Shown here piece after piece: positions 1 to 6,229 of a DNA stretch of 9,235 nt. The stretch's first letter is position 1; each line of letters opens with the position of its first letter. The notes below the pieces were generated by a model. That model was not told the DNA's origin. It did no database searches and saw only the letters and a list, made by a program, of their open reading frames with translations. This DNA is from Myxococcota bacterium (GTDB lineage Bacteria > Myxococcota_A > UBA9160 > PR03). Location of the stretch: positions 1-9,235 of the forward strand of contig JASJBO010000273.1 of assembly GCA_030066475.1 (NCBI GenBank). The letters run 5' to 3'. A program made the translations under genes and the position numbers.

Positions 1-84
1 GACTTCAACGTGTTCCGCAGCTACTTCGGGCAGCCGCCGGGGCCGTCCGGGCTGGCCTGCGCCGGAACGGTGCCGTGTCCGTAG
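1..84 (+). CDS. C-terminal end of a dockerin-like secreted protein (partial)
   Basis: The window opens inside a reading frame that starts at base 1 and stops at TAG 82-84, giving 27 residues. The first ten, DFNVFRSYFG, look like the end of a dockerin/EF-hand type unit (D-x-N-x-x-R-x-x-FG). They are followed by a Pro/Gly linker and a short tail with two cysteines, ACAGTVPCP. As I recall, GPSGL-CAGTVPCP endings recur at the C-termini of secreted dockerin-like or Ca-loop proteins of uncultured deltaproteobacterial groups. The tail may be a surface-retention or processing signal, but that is inference. The upstream part, including any signal peptide and catalytic or adhesive domains, lies outside the window. 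The gene converges with, and overlaps in antisense, the tail of the PEP-CTERM gene on the minus strand. It is too short for an independent domain call. Confidence 0.6.
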   Translation, partial: DFNVFRSYFGQPPGPSGLACAGTVPCP

Positions 85-1000
85 GCGGCGTGTCCGGTGT
101 CTTCAGAGTAGGGATGTCCGCCTTCGCTAGGCGCCCGCGGTACCCCCTCGGCCATGGAGGTTCGAGGAGCGCATCGGTCGCTGCACCCTGCGGATGGGGC
201 GATCGCAGCTGGCGGGCGCCGGAGCGAGCGACCGCGCGGGCCCGGGCGGCGAGCCCGACCACACCCGCGCCGAGCAGGAGCGCCGTTCCGGGCTCGGGCA
301 CGAAGTGGAGCGTCAGGGTCGCGAAGATCGGCACCGGGTAGTCGGCGCCGAGGTTCGCGTCGAGCTGTGCGGGAGCGACGAGCTGGATCAAGCCGGAGGG
401 CTGCGCGGCGGACGAGGTCGCGGAGGCCGGGCCGTGTGCGAAGCCCTGGCGGGTCGAGAGGGGGAAGCCGAACGCAGTCGGCGTGATCGTTCCGGTGGTC
501 CAGGCACCGCCGATCACGCTGATGAGGACGCTCTCGGCGCCGATCGGCGTCATGAAGGTGGCGGTGCCGCCGACCCCGATCGGCGAGAACGGAATCATGT
601 AGCTCGCGAGTGGGCTCGCGCAGGTGCCGAAGAGGCAGACCCGGGCCGCGCCCTGCACCGGCATCACGCCCCCGAAGCCCGCACCGGTGGAGCCGGCGAA
701 GCTCGCCGCGCCGTTCGAGAGCATGCCCGTGACCTGCTCGGTGGCGAAGCCCGGCGGATCGAAGTCGAAGGTGCCCACGATCCCACCAGCTCCGAAGGCC
801 AGGCCGGTGAGGTGGTTGCCGGCAGCGGAGACCGCTGCCGTCCCCCCGCCCGTCGCGGTCACCTCCAATAAGAACGGCGTCCCGAGCGGAGGCGCCAGGC
901 TGAGCGTCGCCTCGAACGGGAGCGGCAACGCCGCTGCGGGCGCTGCCGGGAGCAGCGGGAGCGGGAGCAGGCAGAGCACGTAGATCCAGCAGCGGTTCAC
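5..1000 (-). CDS. PEP-CTERM sorting-domain protein with abnormal C-terminal tail (downstream paralogue)
   Basis: This is an exported protein of unknown function, likely 331 residues from a GTG at 1000-998. That start is chosen because GGAGG (1006-1010) lies 5 bases upstream; an ATG at 1033 would add 11 residues ahead of the signal peptide. The protein begins with a signal peptide (about residues 1-24, ending ...AAPAAA). A Gly/Ala/Thr-rich beta-type domain follows, with C122-x4-C127, a WTTGT segment near 167 and HGPAS near 189. The sorting signal is VPEP at 234-237, a hydrophobic stretch, then Arg-rich residues. In PEP-CTERM proteins this signal is recognised by an exosortase and should end the protein. 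Here the frame continues for about 76 more Pro/Arg-rich residues to a TGA at 7-5, running antisense over the dockerin-like gene. Lost stop, sequencing error or real extension are all possible. It is clearly paralogous to the neighbour at 1153-1893. Confidence 0.85.
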   Translation of the reverse strand: MNRCWIYVLCLLPLPLLPAAPAAALPLPFEATLSLAPPLGTPFLLEVTATGGGTAAVSAAGNHLTGLAFGAGGIVGTFDFDPPGFATEQVTGMLSNGAASFAGSTGAGFGGVMPVQGAARVCLFGTCASPLASYMIPFSPIGVGGTATFMTPIGAESVLISVIGGAWTTGTITPTAFGFPLSTRQGFAHGPASATSSAAQPSGLIQLVAPAQLDANLGADYPVPIFATLTLHFVPEPGTALLLGAGVVGLAARARAVARSGARQLRSPHPQGAATDALLEPPWPRGYRGRLAKADIPTLKTPDTPPTDTAPFRRRPARTAPAAARSSCGTR

Positions 1001-1016
1001 TGGAGCCTCCCACGCC

Positions 1017-1046
1017 ACCCTACGCGCCCGCAACTGCTCCGGTCAA
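1017..1046 (-). promoter_or_regulatory. Sigma70-like promoter for the downstream PEP-CTERM gene
   Basis: Reading the minus strand, TTGACC (1046-1041) is followed after 18 bases by TAGGGT (1022-1017). The first matches five of six -35 consensus bases. The -10 element has the key T, A and final T. Transcription would begin near 1010, only about 10 bases before the GTG start at 1000, with the Shine-Dalgarno GGAGG at the very 5' end of the message. This suggests the gene can be expressed apart from its upstream paralogue. Confidence 0.5.
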
Positions 1047-1122
1047 GCCGGGCATGCGCGCGTGGATCCGCGGGTGGTCGGTGAGAGCGCTCTGCTCCGC
1101 CGCCGAGGTGGCGCGCTCGGAA

Positions 1123-1157
1123 GCTGAGCGCCAGGTCGCGTCGCGGACCCGCTCAGC
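1123..1157 (-). terminator. Hairpin embedding the stop codon of the upstream PEP-CTERM gene
   Basis: GCTGAGCG (1123-1130) and CGCTCAGC (1150-1157) form an exact 8-bp stem. Inside it GGTC (1134-1137) pairs with GACC (1146-1149) across a 3-base bulge, giving about 12 paired positions. The TGA stop of the 1153-1893 gene lies within the stem. No U-tract follows on the minus strand, so this is not a textbook intrinsic terminator. It may attenuate transcription between the two paralogues or protect the 3' end of the message. Confidence 0.4.
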
Positions 1158-1893
1158 GGCGGCGTGCGCCGGCCCACGCCAGGGCAAACCCTCCCGAGGC
1201 GAGCAGGACGAGCGCCCGCGGCTCCGGGACGAAGTGCAGGTCGAAGCGCGCGAAGCTCGGCAGCGAGGGGAGTCCGGCGATTCCGGTCTGGATGCGGATC
1301 GGCGTGACGAGGCGGAGCCTGCCCGACGCCGACGCGGTCGAGGTCGTCCCGGACGCCGGGCCGTGGGTAAAGCCCATGCTGGTGAGCGTGCCGATGGCGG
1401 CCGTTCCCGTCGTCCAGGGCGAGCCCGTCACGGTGACGTTGATCAGCACGCTGTTGGTGACCGTTCCTCCCGAGCCGACGCCGCTCAGCGGGATGCTCAA
1501 GTTGGCTGGCGCCCGGGCGCAGCTGGCACCGAGGCAGAGTCGAGCCAGGCCGAGGAGCGGCATGCGCCCCGTGAGTCCGAGCCCGCCGTCGGCGAACGAT
1601 CCGCCTCCGTTCGAAACGGTGAGCTGGAGGCCGCGGATCGGAGCCACGAAGGGGTCGGTGACGGGGGTCGTGAGCGCGGTGGCCCGGATCGCCCTGCTGG
1701 GGATCCCCAGGGCGGTGACGTGGGGCCCGCCGGCGCTGCCGTTGACCGTGGCGAGACCCGTGCCCGTCACCGGAAACGACACGATCCCGGAGGGACCGAA
1801 CTGGAACGAGAGCGACCCCTGGAAGGGAAGGATCGCCGCCTGCGCCCCGCCCGAGACCAGCAGCCACATGCTCGCGAGCAGGAACGTGCGCAC
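1153..1893 (-). CDS. PEP-CTERM sorting-domain protein (upstream paralogue)
   Basis: This exported protein of 246 residues and unknown function starts at a GTG (1893-1891), with GGGAG (1899-1903) 5 bases upstream. Residues 1-19 form a signal peptide with predicted cleavage after AQA. The body is Gly/Ser/Thr-rich and likely all beta, with C120-x4-C125, WTTGT at 160-164 and HGPAS at 177-181. The C-terminus is a canonical PEP-CTERM signal: VPEP at 222-225, a hydrophobic segment, and GARRR as the final residues. Such proteins cross the inner membrane by Sec and are cleaved by an exosortase. No exosortase is in this window. It aligns along its length with the next gene downstream (5-1000), so the pair arose by tandem duplication. 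The substrate or role is not recognisable from sequence; a surface or extracellular-matrix role is inferred from the sorting signal only. Confidence 0.88.
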   Translation of the reverse strand: MRTFLLASMWLLVSGGAQAAILPFQGSLSFQFGPSGIVSFPVTGTGLATVNGSAGGPHVTALGIPSRAIRATALTTPVTDPFVAPIRGLQLTVSNGGGSFADGGLGLTGRMPLLGLARLCLGASCARAPANLSIPLSGVGSGGTVTNSVLINVTVTGSPWTTGTAAIGTLTSMGFTHGPASGTTSTASASGRLRLVTPIRIQTGIAGLPSLPSFARFDLHFVPEPRALVLLASGGFALAWAGARRR

Positions 1894-1916
1894 GCCGACT
1901 CCCGACTCCCCCGATC

Positions 1917-1922
1917 AGTATA
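1917..1922 (-). promoter_or_regulatory. -10 element for the upstream PEP-CTERM gene
   Basis: On the minus strand TATACT occupies 1922-1917, five of six matches to the -10 consensus. Predicted initiation is near 1910, about 17 bases before the GTG start. No good -35 hexamer is present 16-18 bases upstream, so it may need an activator. The rest of 1894-2119 (226 bases between this gene and asnA) shows no gene I can support. Confidence 0.4.
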
Positions 1923-2119
1923 CGCCCGGGAGCCCGCGCGTGGATAGGGTGTTCTCGGAAGGAGCGAAGGGTGCTGGCATGCGCTGGCTCCTCTGCCTGC
2001 TCGCACTCCTCCACCCCGGCGCGCGCCCGGCGCGACCTCGCGCTCGGCGCGGTTGGCGTCGGCGCGCCATGGCGACTCCCACTGCGGGCACACGTCGCGG
2101 GTCGTCTCGCGAGCCGGCG

Positions 2120-3253
2120 CTATTCGAGCACGTGGATGTTGTGCCGGGCGCAGATCTCCTGGAGGGCCTTCGGCCAGATCGACACGCTGACCTCGCCGAG
2201 GTGGGCGGTGCGCAGCAGATACATGAACGTGCGCGACTGACCGATCCCACCGCCGATGGAGAGCGGGATCCGATCGTTCAGGATGGCCTGGTGGTACGGT
2301 CGCTTCAGGTCGTCCTGGAGCCCCGCCATCTCCATCTGCTGAACGAGTGTCTCCTTGTCGACGCGGATACCCATCGAGGAGAGCTCGTGCCGGCGACGGG
2401 TCACGGGGTTCCACACGAGGATGTCCCCGTTGAGGCCGTGCATCTGCTTGCCGTTCCGCACGACGGTCTCGGTGATCCAATCATCGTAGTCCGCGGCGCG
2501 CATCTCGTGGGGGAAGCCGTCCTCCAGCGGCCAGCCGATGCCGATGATGAAGAGAGCCGGTGCGACCTCCTGGAGCATGCGGTTCTCGCGCTCCTTCCGC
2601 GGCAGGTCGGGGTAGCGGTCCAGGATCTCCTCGGCGTGGAAGAACTGCAGCTCCTCGGGGATCCGCGGATGGCGGGAGGCGGCGAGGGCGGGAAACTGCT
2701 CGCAGACGAACTGCGCAGCGCCGTGGATGACCTTCCAGATCCCCTCCACGCTGGCCCGCAGGTAGTCGAGGTTCCGGTCCTGCGGCCCGATGACCTTCTC
2801 CCAGTCCCACTGGTCCACGTAGGCGCTGTGGTCGTGGTCGAGGAAGTAGTCCTTGCGGATCGCGCGCATGTCGGTGTTGATGCCCTGACCCACCGCGCAG
2901 TCGAACTGCCTCAGGGCCAGACGCTTCCACTTGGTGGCGGCCTGGACGACCTCCGCGTCGAGCCGCTCCTCCAATCCCAGCCCGCACGGAAAGCCGACCG
3001 GGGTACGCGAGCCGTCCCGATCGAGCATGTCGTTGACGCCGCTCTCCTTGTCGACGATGAGCGGGACTGGAACCATCTGGAGGTTCAGCTGCCTGGCGAG
3101 GTTCTCCTCGATGTACGACTTGACCGCGTACACGGCCTGCATCCGCTCCATCGGGGCGAGGAGAGCCCGGTAGTTCCGGGGGAGGATCTTCTCCACCTCC
3201 TCGTAGGTGCCGATTCCGGGACCGGCGAGATCCGCGGTCTTGGCTCGTGCCAT
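2120..3253 (-). CDS. asnA: Aspartate-ammonia ligase (AsnA-type asparagine synthetase), divergent
   Basis: AsnA converts aspartate, ammonia and ATP to asparagine, AMP and pyrophosphate in the cytoplasm, using a class II aminoacyl-tRNA-synthetase-like fold. This 377-residue protein has the family landmarks: YVDQWDWEKV (145-154), DYDDW (255-259), LNGDILVWNPV (274-284), LSSMGIRVD (291-299) and IGGGIGQSR (333-341). The end, HLGEVSVSIWP..., is also typical. The ATG at 3253 is supported by AGGAGG (3261-3266) 7 bases upstream, so an N-terminal extension of about 30 residues over the ~330-residue E. coli enzyme appears genuine. One feature is odd. The segment that reads HSLAKWKR in enzymes I remember is QAATKWKR here (104-111), keeping the lysines but losing His and Ser. 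GEGLYT is likewise GQGINT (122-127). The serine hydrolase relic lies 64 bases upstream on the same strand, so the two may share a transcript. Confidence 0.93.
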   Translation of the reverse strand: MARAKTADLAGPGIGTYEEVEKILPRNYRALLAPMERMQAVYAVKSYIEENLARQLNLQMVPVPLIVDKESGVNDMLDRDGSRTPVGFPCGLGLEERLDAEVVQAATKWKRLALRQFDCAVGQGINTDMRAIRKDYFLDHDHSAYVDQWDWEKVIGPQDRNLDYLRASVEGIWKVIHGAAQFVCEQFPALAASRHPRIPEELQFFHAEEILDRYPDLPRKERENRMLQEVAPALFIIGIGWPLEDGFPHEMRAADYDDWITETVVRNGKQMHGLNGDILVWNPVTRRRHELSSMGIRVDKETLVQQMEMAGLQDDLKRPYHQAILNDRIPLSIGGGIGQSRTFMYLLRTAHLGEVSVSIWPKALQEICARHNIHVLE

Positions 3254-3317
3254 GCCTCTGCCTCCTGCGCTGGTGGGCCCGAGAGCCCGGATCCGATCAG
3301 GGCGTTCCGGGTTTCAC

Positions 3318-3656
3318 TCACAGGCAGGCGTAGAGCGCGTCCACCAGGCGGCGGGACTCCTCTCCCAGACCCTCGCCGGAGGTGAAGCGGTTCGGGGTGT
3401 AGGCGGAGCCGAGGCGATGCTCGGGATTGGCGAAGACGGTGTAGCCCTTTGCCACCGACATCGTGCAGACCAGGGTGTCCTCGCGCCAGGGCAGGGTCCG
3501 CGCCGCGTCGCGGAACCCGCCCCAGCGGTCGAAGACCGTCGCTCCGTCCTGGATCACGGTGGCGCGGGCGCCGACCTCTCCGTGCTCCAGGAAGTTCTCG
3601 CGAAACGCCCGGTCGAGCGCGTCGAAGCGCCGCTCGCAATGGCCCTGGAGCTCCAT
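3318..3656 (-). pseudogene. Serine hydrolase (class C beta-lactamase/EstB-like) relic with internal deletion
   Basis: An intact frame of 112 residues joins the two ends of a protein that is usually about 380-400 residues. Residues 1-70 match the family's N-terminus (MELQGHC, then WGGFRDAART, then PWREDTLV) and reach the catalytic S-V-A-K tetrad at 67-70. Directly after it, FANPEHRLG-AYTPNRFTSGEGLG and RLVDALYACL match the family's extreme C-terminus. The roughly 270 residues between, including the catalytic Tyr motif and most of the fold, are missing. The junction is around residues 71-76 (about 3429-3446). The reading frame and a strong ribosome site (AGGAGG, 3662-3667, 5 bases from the ATG) survive, so a short inactive peptide may still be made. 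It lies upstream of asnA on the same strand. A chimeric assembly join cannot be excluded from sequence alone. Confidence 0.75.
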
Positions 3657-3771
3657 GCTCTCCTCCTCGCAGGGGACGGGCGCTCCGGCCCCCTACACTC
3701 TGGCACATGCGATGCGGGAGGTCGTCCGCTACGTCCAGGCCGCCCACGGAGCGGGCCCCGGAGCCCGGGCA

Positions 3772-3800
3772 TTGACTGAGTCTGGCGCCCGCGATTCCAT
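3772..3800 (+). promoter_or_regulatory. Candidate promoter for the fused glycosyltransferase gene
   Basis: TTGACT (3772-3777, five of six -35 matches) is followed after 17 bases by TTCCAT (3795-3800), a weak -10. Initiation would fall near 3807, about 37 bases before the ATG at 3844. The alternative -10-like TACACT at 3694-3699 would give a leader of about 140 bases and has no -35. The divergent 187-base region 3657-3843 otherwise holds only the ribosome site of the minus-strand relic. Confidence 0.3.
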
Positions 3801-3843
3801 CCTCGCGCCCGGACCTCCAGGTCGGCGCTGGAGAACAGACGCG

Positions 3844-6216
3844 ATGACTCCCGTCCGGTCAGGCCCCGCGGTCGCCCTCAGCGCCCTGTTCCGCGCGCTT
3901 CCCATTCCGAGGGAGCACCGTCAGCGCGTCAAGGACCTGGTGTATGCGCGGCTGGGGCCGCTGTTCCGCTGGAGCCACAACTACGCCCTCTGGCGCGAAG
4001 ACCGGAAGGTCGATGAGTTCCCCGAGGCAGCTCCTCCGCAGGAGCCGCTCGAGTCGGACTGGGTCGCGCTCGCCGAACGCCGCCAGCGCGCCGAGCCCGG
4101 ACCCCTTCCGCCCGGGGCACCCTACGTCGTGGTCCCCGTGTACCGCGGCCAGTCCGAGACCCTCGCGTGCCTCTACAGCGTCCTCGCTGCGGACCCGACC
4201 ACGACCGTCGTGGCGATCGACGATCGCAGCCCGGAGCCGGAGCTGCGGAAGCGCCTGGCCCGGCTCGCCGGCCTGGGCCTGATCGAGCTGCTCGAGAACC
4301 GGCGCAACCTCGGGTTCGCCGCCACCGCGAACCGCGGCATGGCGCATTACCCGGACCGGGACGTGGTGCTCCTCAACAGCGACACCGAGGTCTTTGGAGA
4401 CTGGCTCTGGCGTCTGAGCCGCGCGGCCCATGCCGAGAGCAGCGTCGGGACCGTGACGCCGTTGACCAACAACGGCGAGATCTGCAGCTACCCCTACTGG
4501 GTGCGCGACAATCCGATGGCCCTCGAGCTCGACTACGCCGAGCTCGACGAGCTGGCGTCCGCGGTGAACCGCGGGCTCTCGGCGGACGCGCCGACGGGCG
4601 TGGGCTTCTGCTTCTACGTGCGTCGTCGCTGTCTCGACGAGGTCGGTGCGTTCAGCACCCGCTTCGGTCGGGGCTACGGCGAAGAGAACGAGTTCTGCCT
4701 GCGCGCCGCAGAGGCCGGATGGCGCAGCGTGATCGCCGGGGACGTGTTCGTGCGGCACGTCGGCCGCGTGTCGTTCCGCAGCGAGACCCGCCGGCTGCGG
4801 CGGCGCGCGCTGCGGCTCCTCCACGAGCGCTTCCCCAGCTATGACGCGGACATCCAGAAGTACATCCAACGCGACCCCGTACGGACGCTGCGTCTGCGCC
4901 TCGACCTGGCCCGGCTCCGACGCGCCGCGCTGCACGCCGATCCCCGGAAGACGGTGCTGTACCTCGTCCACGACTGGGGGGGCGGCACGCAGCAGCACGT
5001 CGAGCAGATGCAGGCGCAGCTCGAAGCAGAGGGCGTGAACGTCTTCTGCATGAAGCCGTCGAGACCGGACACCGAGCCCCGGGTCGCGGTCTCGGACGGC
5101 CGTCCGAAGATCGTTCCCAACGCCGAGGCCATCTCCATCAGTCTCGAGCAAGACGAGCTCGTCGACGCCCTGCGCGTGCTGGAGATCGACCACATCCACG
5201 TGCACCATCTGGCCGACTTCGGCGATGTGGGCGTCGAGTGGCTCGCAGGGCTCGCGAGAGGGCTGGGCGTCGCCTACGACGTGACGCTCCACGACTACAC
5301 ACCTGCATGTCCGCGGGTCCACCTGATGGGTGGCGACGGCAGGTACTGCGGCCTGCCCCCCATCGCGGACTGCGAGAGCTGCGTCGCGACGCATCGCAGC
5401 CCGTTCGGCTACCAGCCCGTCTGGCGTTGGCGCGCGCGATGGGGGGCGCTGCTCGCGGACGCGCGGCGCGTCTTCTGTCCGTCGCGGGACATGATGGACC
5501 GGATGCGACGCGTCTTTCCCGAGCCGGCGCTCGTGCATCGCCCCCATCCGGAGCCCGACCTCGAGCTCGAGCCCCTGCGGTGTGCGGACGACCCGGCCGA
5601 CGGCGAGGTCCGGGTGGTGGCGCTCGGCGCGATCAACCAGCAGAAGGGCTACGACGTGCTGCTGGCGTGTGCCCGCGATGCGCGAGCACGCGGCCTTCCC
5701 ATCCGCTTCACCGTCGTCGGCTTCACCGAGAACGATGCGCTGGCCCGCAGGGCCGGCGTCCACGTGACGGGTCGCTATCGGCCGGGCGAGGTCCAGGGGC
5801 TCCTGGAGGCGTGCCGACCCACGCTGGCCTTCTTCCCGACGCTCGGTCCGGAGACCTACTCGTTCACCTTCTCGATCGCGCTGAGGACCTGGCTGTTCCC
5901 CGTCGTCTTCGACCTGGGGGCCATCGCGGAGCGCCTGGCGGAGCTAGGCTGGGGCAGGACGCTTCCGCTGGCGCTCGCAGGCGATCCGGCAGCGCTGAAC
6001 GACGCCCTGCTCGCGCTGCGCAACCCGCCGGCTCCGCCTCCACGGGTCCGGGAGTGGGCGGGCGCGCACTACGCGAGCCTGGTCCGGGACTACTACGAGG
6101 ACTTCGCCATCGCACCGCAGCCGGACGCCGGGACCGGGTCGGCGGTGTCGGCCGCCGATCGGCCCGCGGCGTTTCCCCGGCCCGCGACCGCGACCGGGAG
6201 AGCGGGCTCCCACTGA
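3844..6216 (+). CDS. Two-domain glycosyltransferase, GT2 fused to GT4
   Basis: This 790-residue cytoplasmic or membrane-associated enzyme probably adds two sugars in succession to a surface glycan or glycolipid. The start is the ATG at 3844, with GGAG (3830-3833) 10 bases upstream; the frame is open further upstream but without protein-like signals. The GT2 domain (about 90-310) shows VVVPVYRG near 95, IDDRS at 125-129, the metal-binding NSDTEV at 178-183 (D180), EENEFCLR at 280-287 and RHVG at 304-307. The GT4 domain (about 369-755) begins with VLYLVHDWGGGTQQHV and has HDYTPACPR at 483-491. Four cysteines (489, 502, 510, 513) are spaced C-x12-C-x7-C-x2-C, and GAINQQKGYD starts at 595. The nucleotide-sugar region is GPETYSFTFSIAL (668-680); the second position of the usual E-x7-E pair is Ile678, not Glu. 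The last ~35 residues are Ala/Pro-rich and probably disordered. Acceptor and sugars cannot be told from sequence. Confidence 0.88.
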   Translation: MTPVRSGPAVALSALFRALPIPREHRQRVKDLVYARLGPLFRWSHNYALWREDRKVDEFPEAAPPQEPLESDWVALAERRQRAEPGPLPPGAPYVVVPVYRGQSETLACLYSVLAADPTTTVVAIDDRSPEPELRKRLARLAGLGLIELLENRRNLGFAATANRGMAHYPDRDVVLLNSDTEVFGDWLWRLSRAAHAESSVGTVTPLTNNGEICSYPYWVRDNPMALELDYAELDELASAVNRGLSADAPTGVGFCFYVRRRCLDEVGAFSTRFGRGYGEENEFCLRAAEAGWRSVIAGDVFVRHVGRVSFRSETRRLRRRALRLLHERFPSYDADIQKYIQRDPVRTLRLRLDLARLRRAALHADPRKTVLYLVHDWGGGTQQHVEQMQAQLEAEGVNVFCMKPSRPDTEPRVAVSDGRPKIVPNAEAISISLEQDELVDALRVLEIDHIHVHHLADFGDVGVEWLAGLARGLGVAYDVTLHDYTPACPRVHLMGGDGRYCGLPPIADCESCVATHRSPFGYQPVWRWRARWGALLADARRVFCPSRDMMDRMRRVFPEPALVHRPHPEPDLELEPLRCADDPADGEVRVVALGAINQQKGYDVLLACARDARARGLPIRFTVVGFTENDALARRAGVHVTGRYRPGEVQGLLEACRPTLAFFPTLGPETYSFTFSIALRTWLFPVVFDLGAIAERLAELGWGRTLPLALAGDPAALNDALLALRNPPAPPPRVREWAGAHYASLVRDYYEDFAIAPQPDAGTGSAVSAADRPAAFPRPATATGRAGSH

Positions 6217-6225
6217 TCGTGGGAG
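6207..6225. terminator. Hairpin at the convergent gene junction
   Basis: CTCCCAC (6207-6213) and GTGGGAG (6219-6225) form an exact 7-bp stem with a 5-base loop. The TGA stop of the glycosyltransferase gene occupies the start of the loop. The stem fills most of the 13-base gap to the stop of the opposing gene (6230), so it could act on both transcripts. No U-tract follows on either strand. Confidence 0.4.
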
Positions 6226-6229
6226 AGCT

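Noticed and set aside
1979..2130. Plus-strand start that looks like a signal peptide (MRWLLCLLALLHPG...) with GAAGGG upstream.
   Set aside because: The frame soon becomes Arg-rich and then runs antisense through asnA. No domain appears, and a neighbouring frame looks equally plausible. At most it is a dead gene start.
1292..3385. A 697-residue plus-strand open frame across the PEP-CTERM and asnA genes.
   Set aside because: It is the antisense reading of two genes with strong family evidence on the minus strand, with no signals of its own.
3859..5763. A 634-residue minus-strand open frame opposite the glycosyltransferase gene.
   Set aside because: It is a typical antisense shadow in GC-rich coding DNA. 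It has no domain motifs, and the plus strand carries clear GT2 and GT4 motifs.
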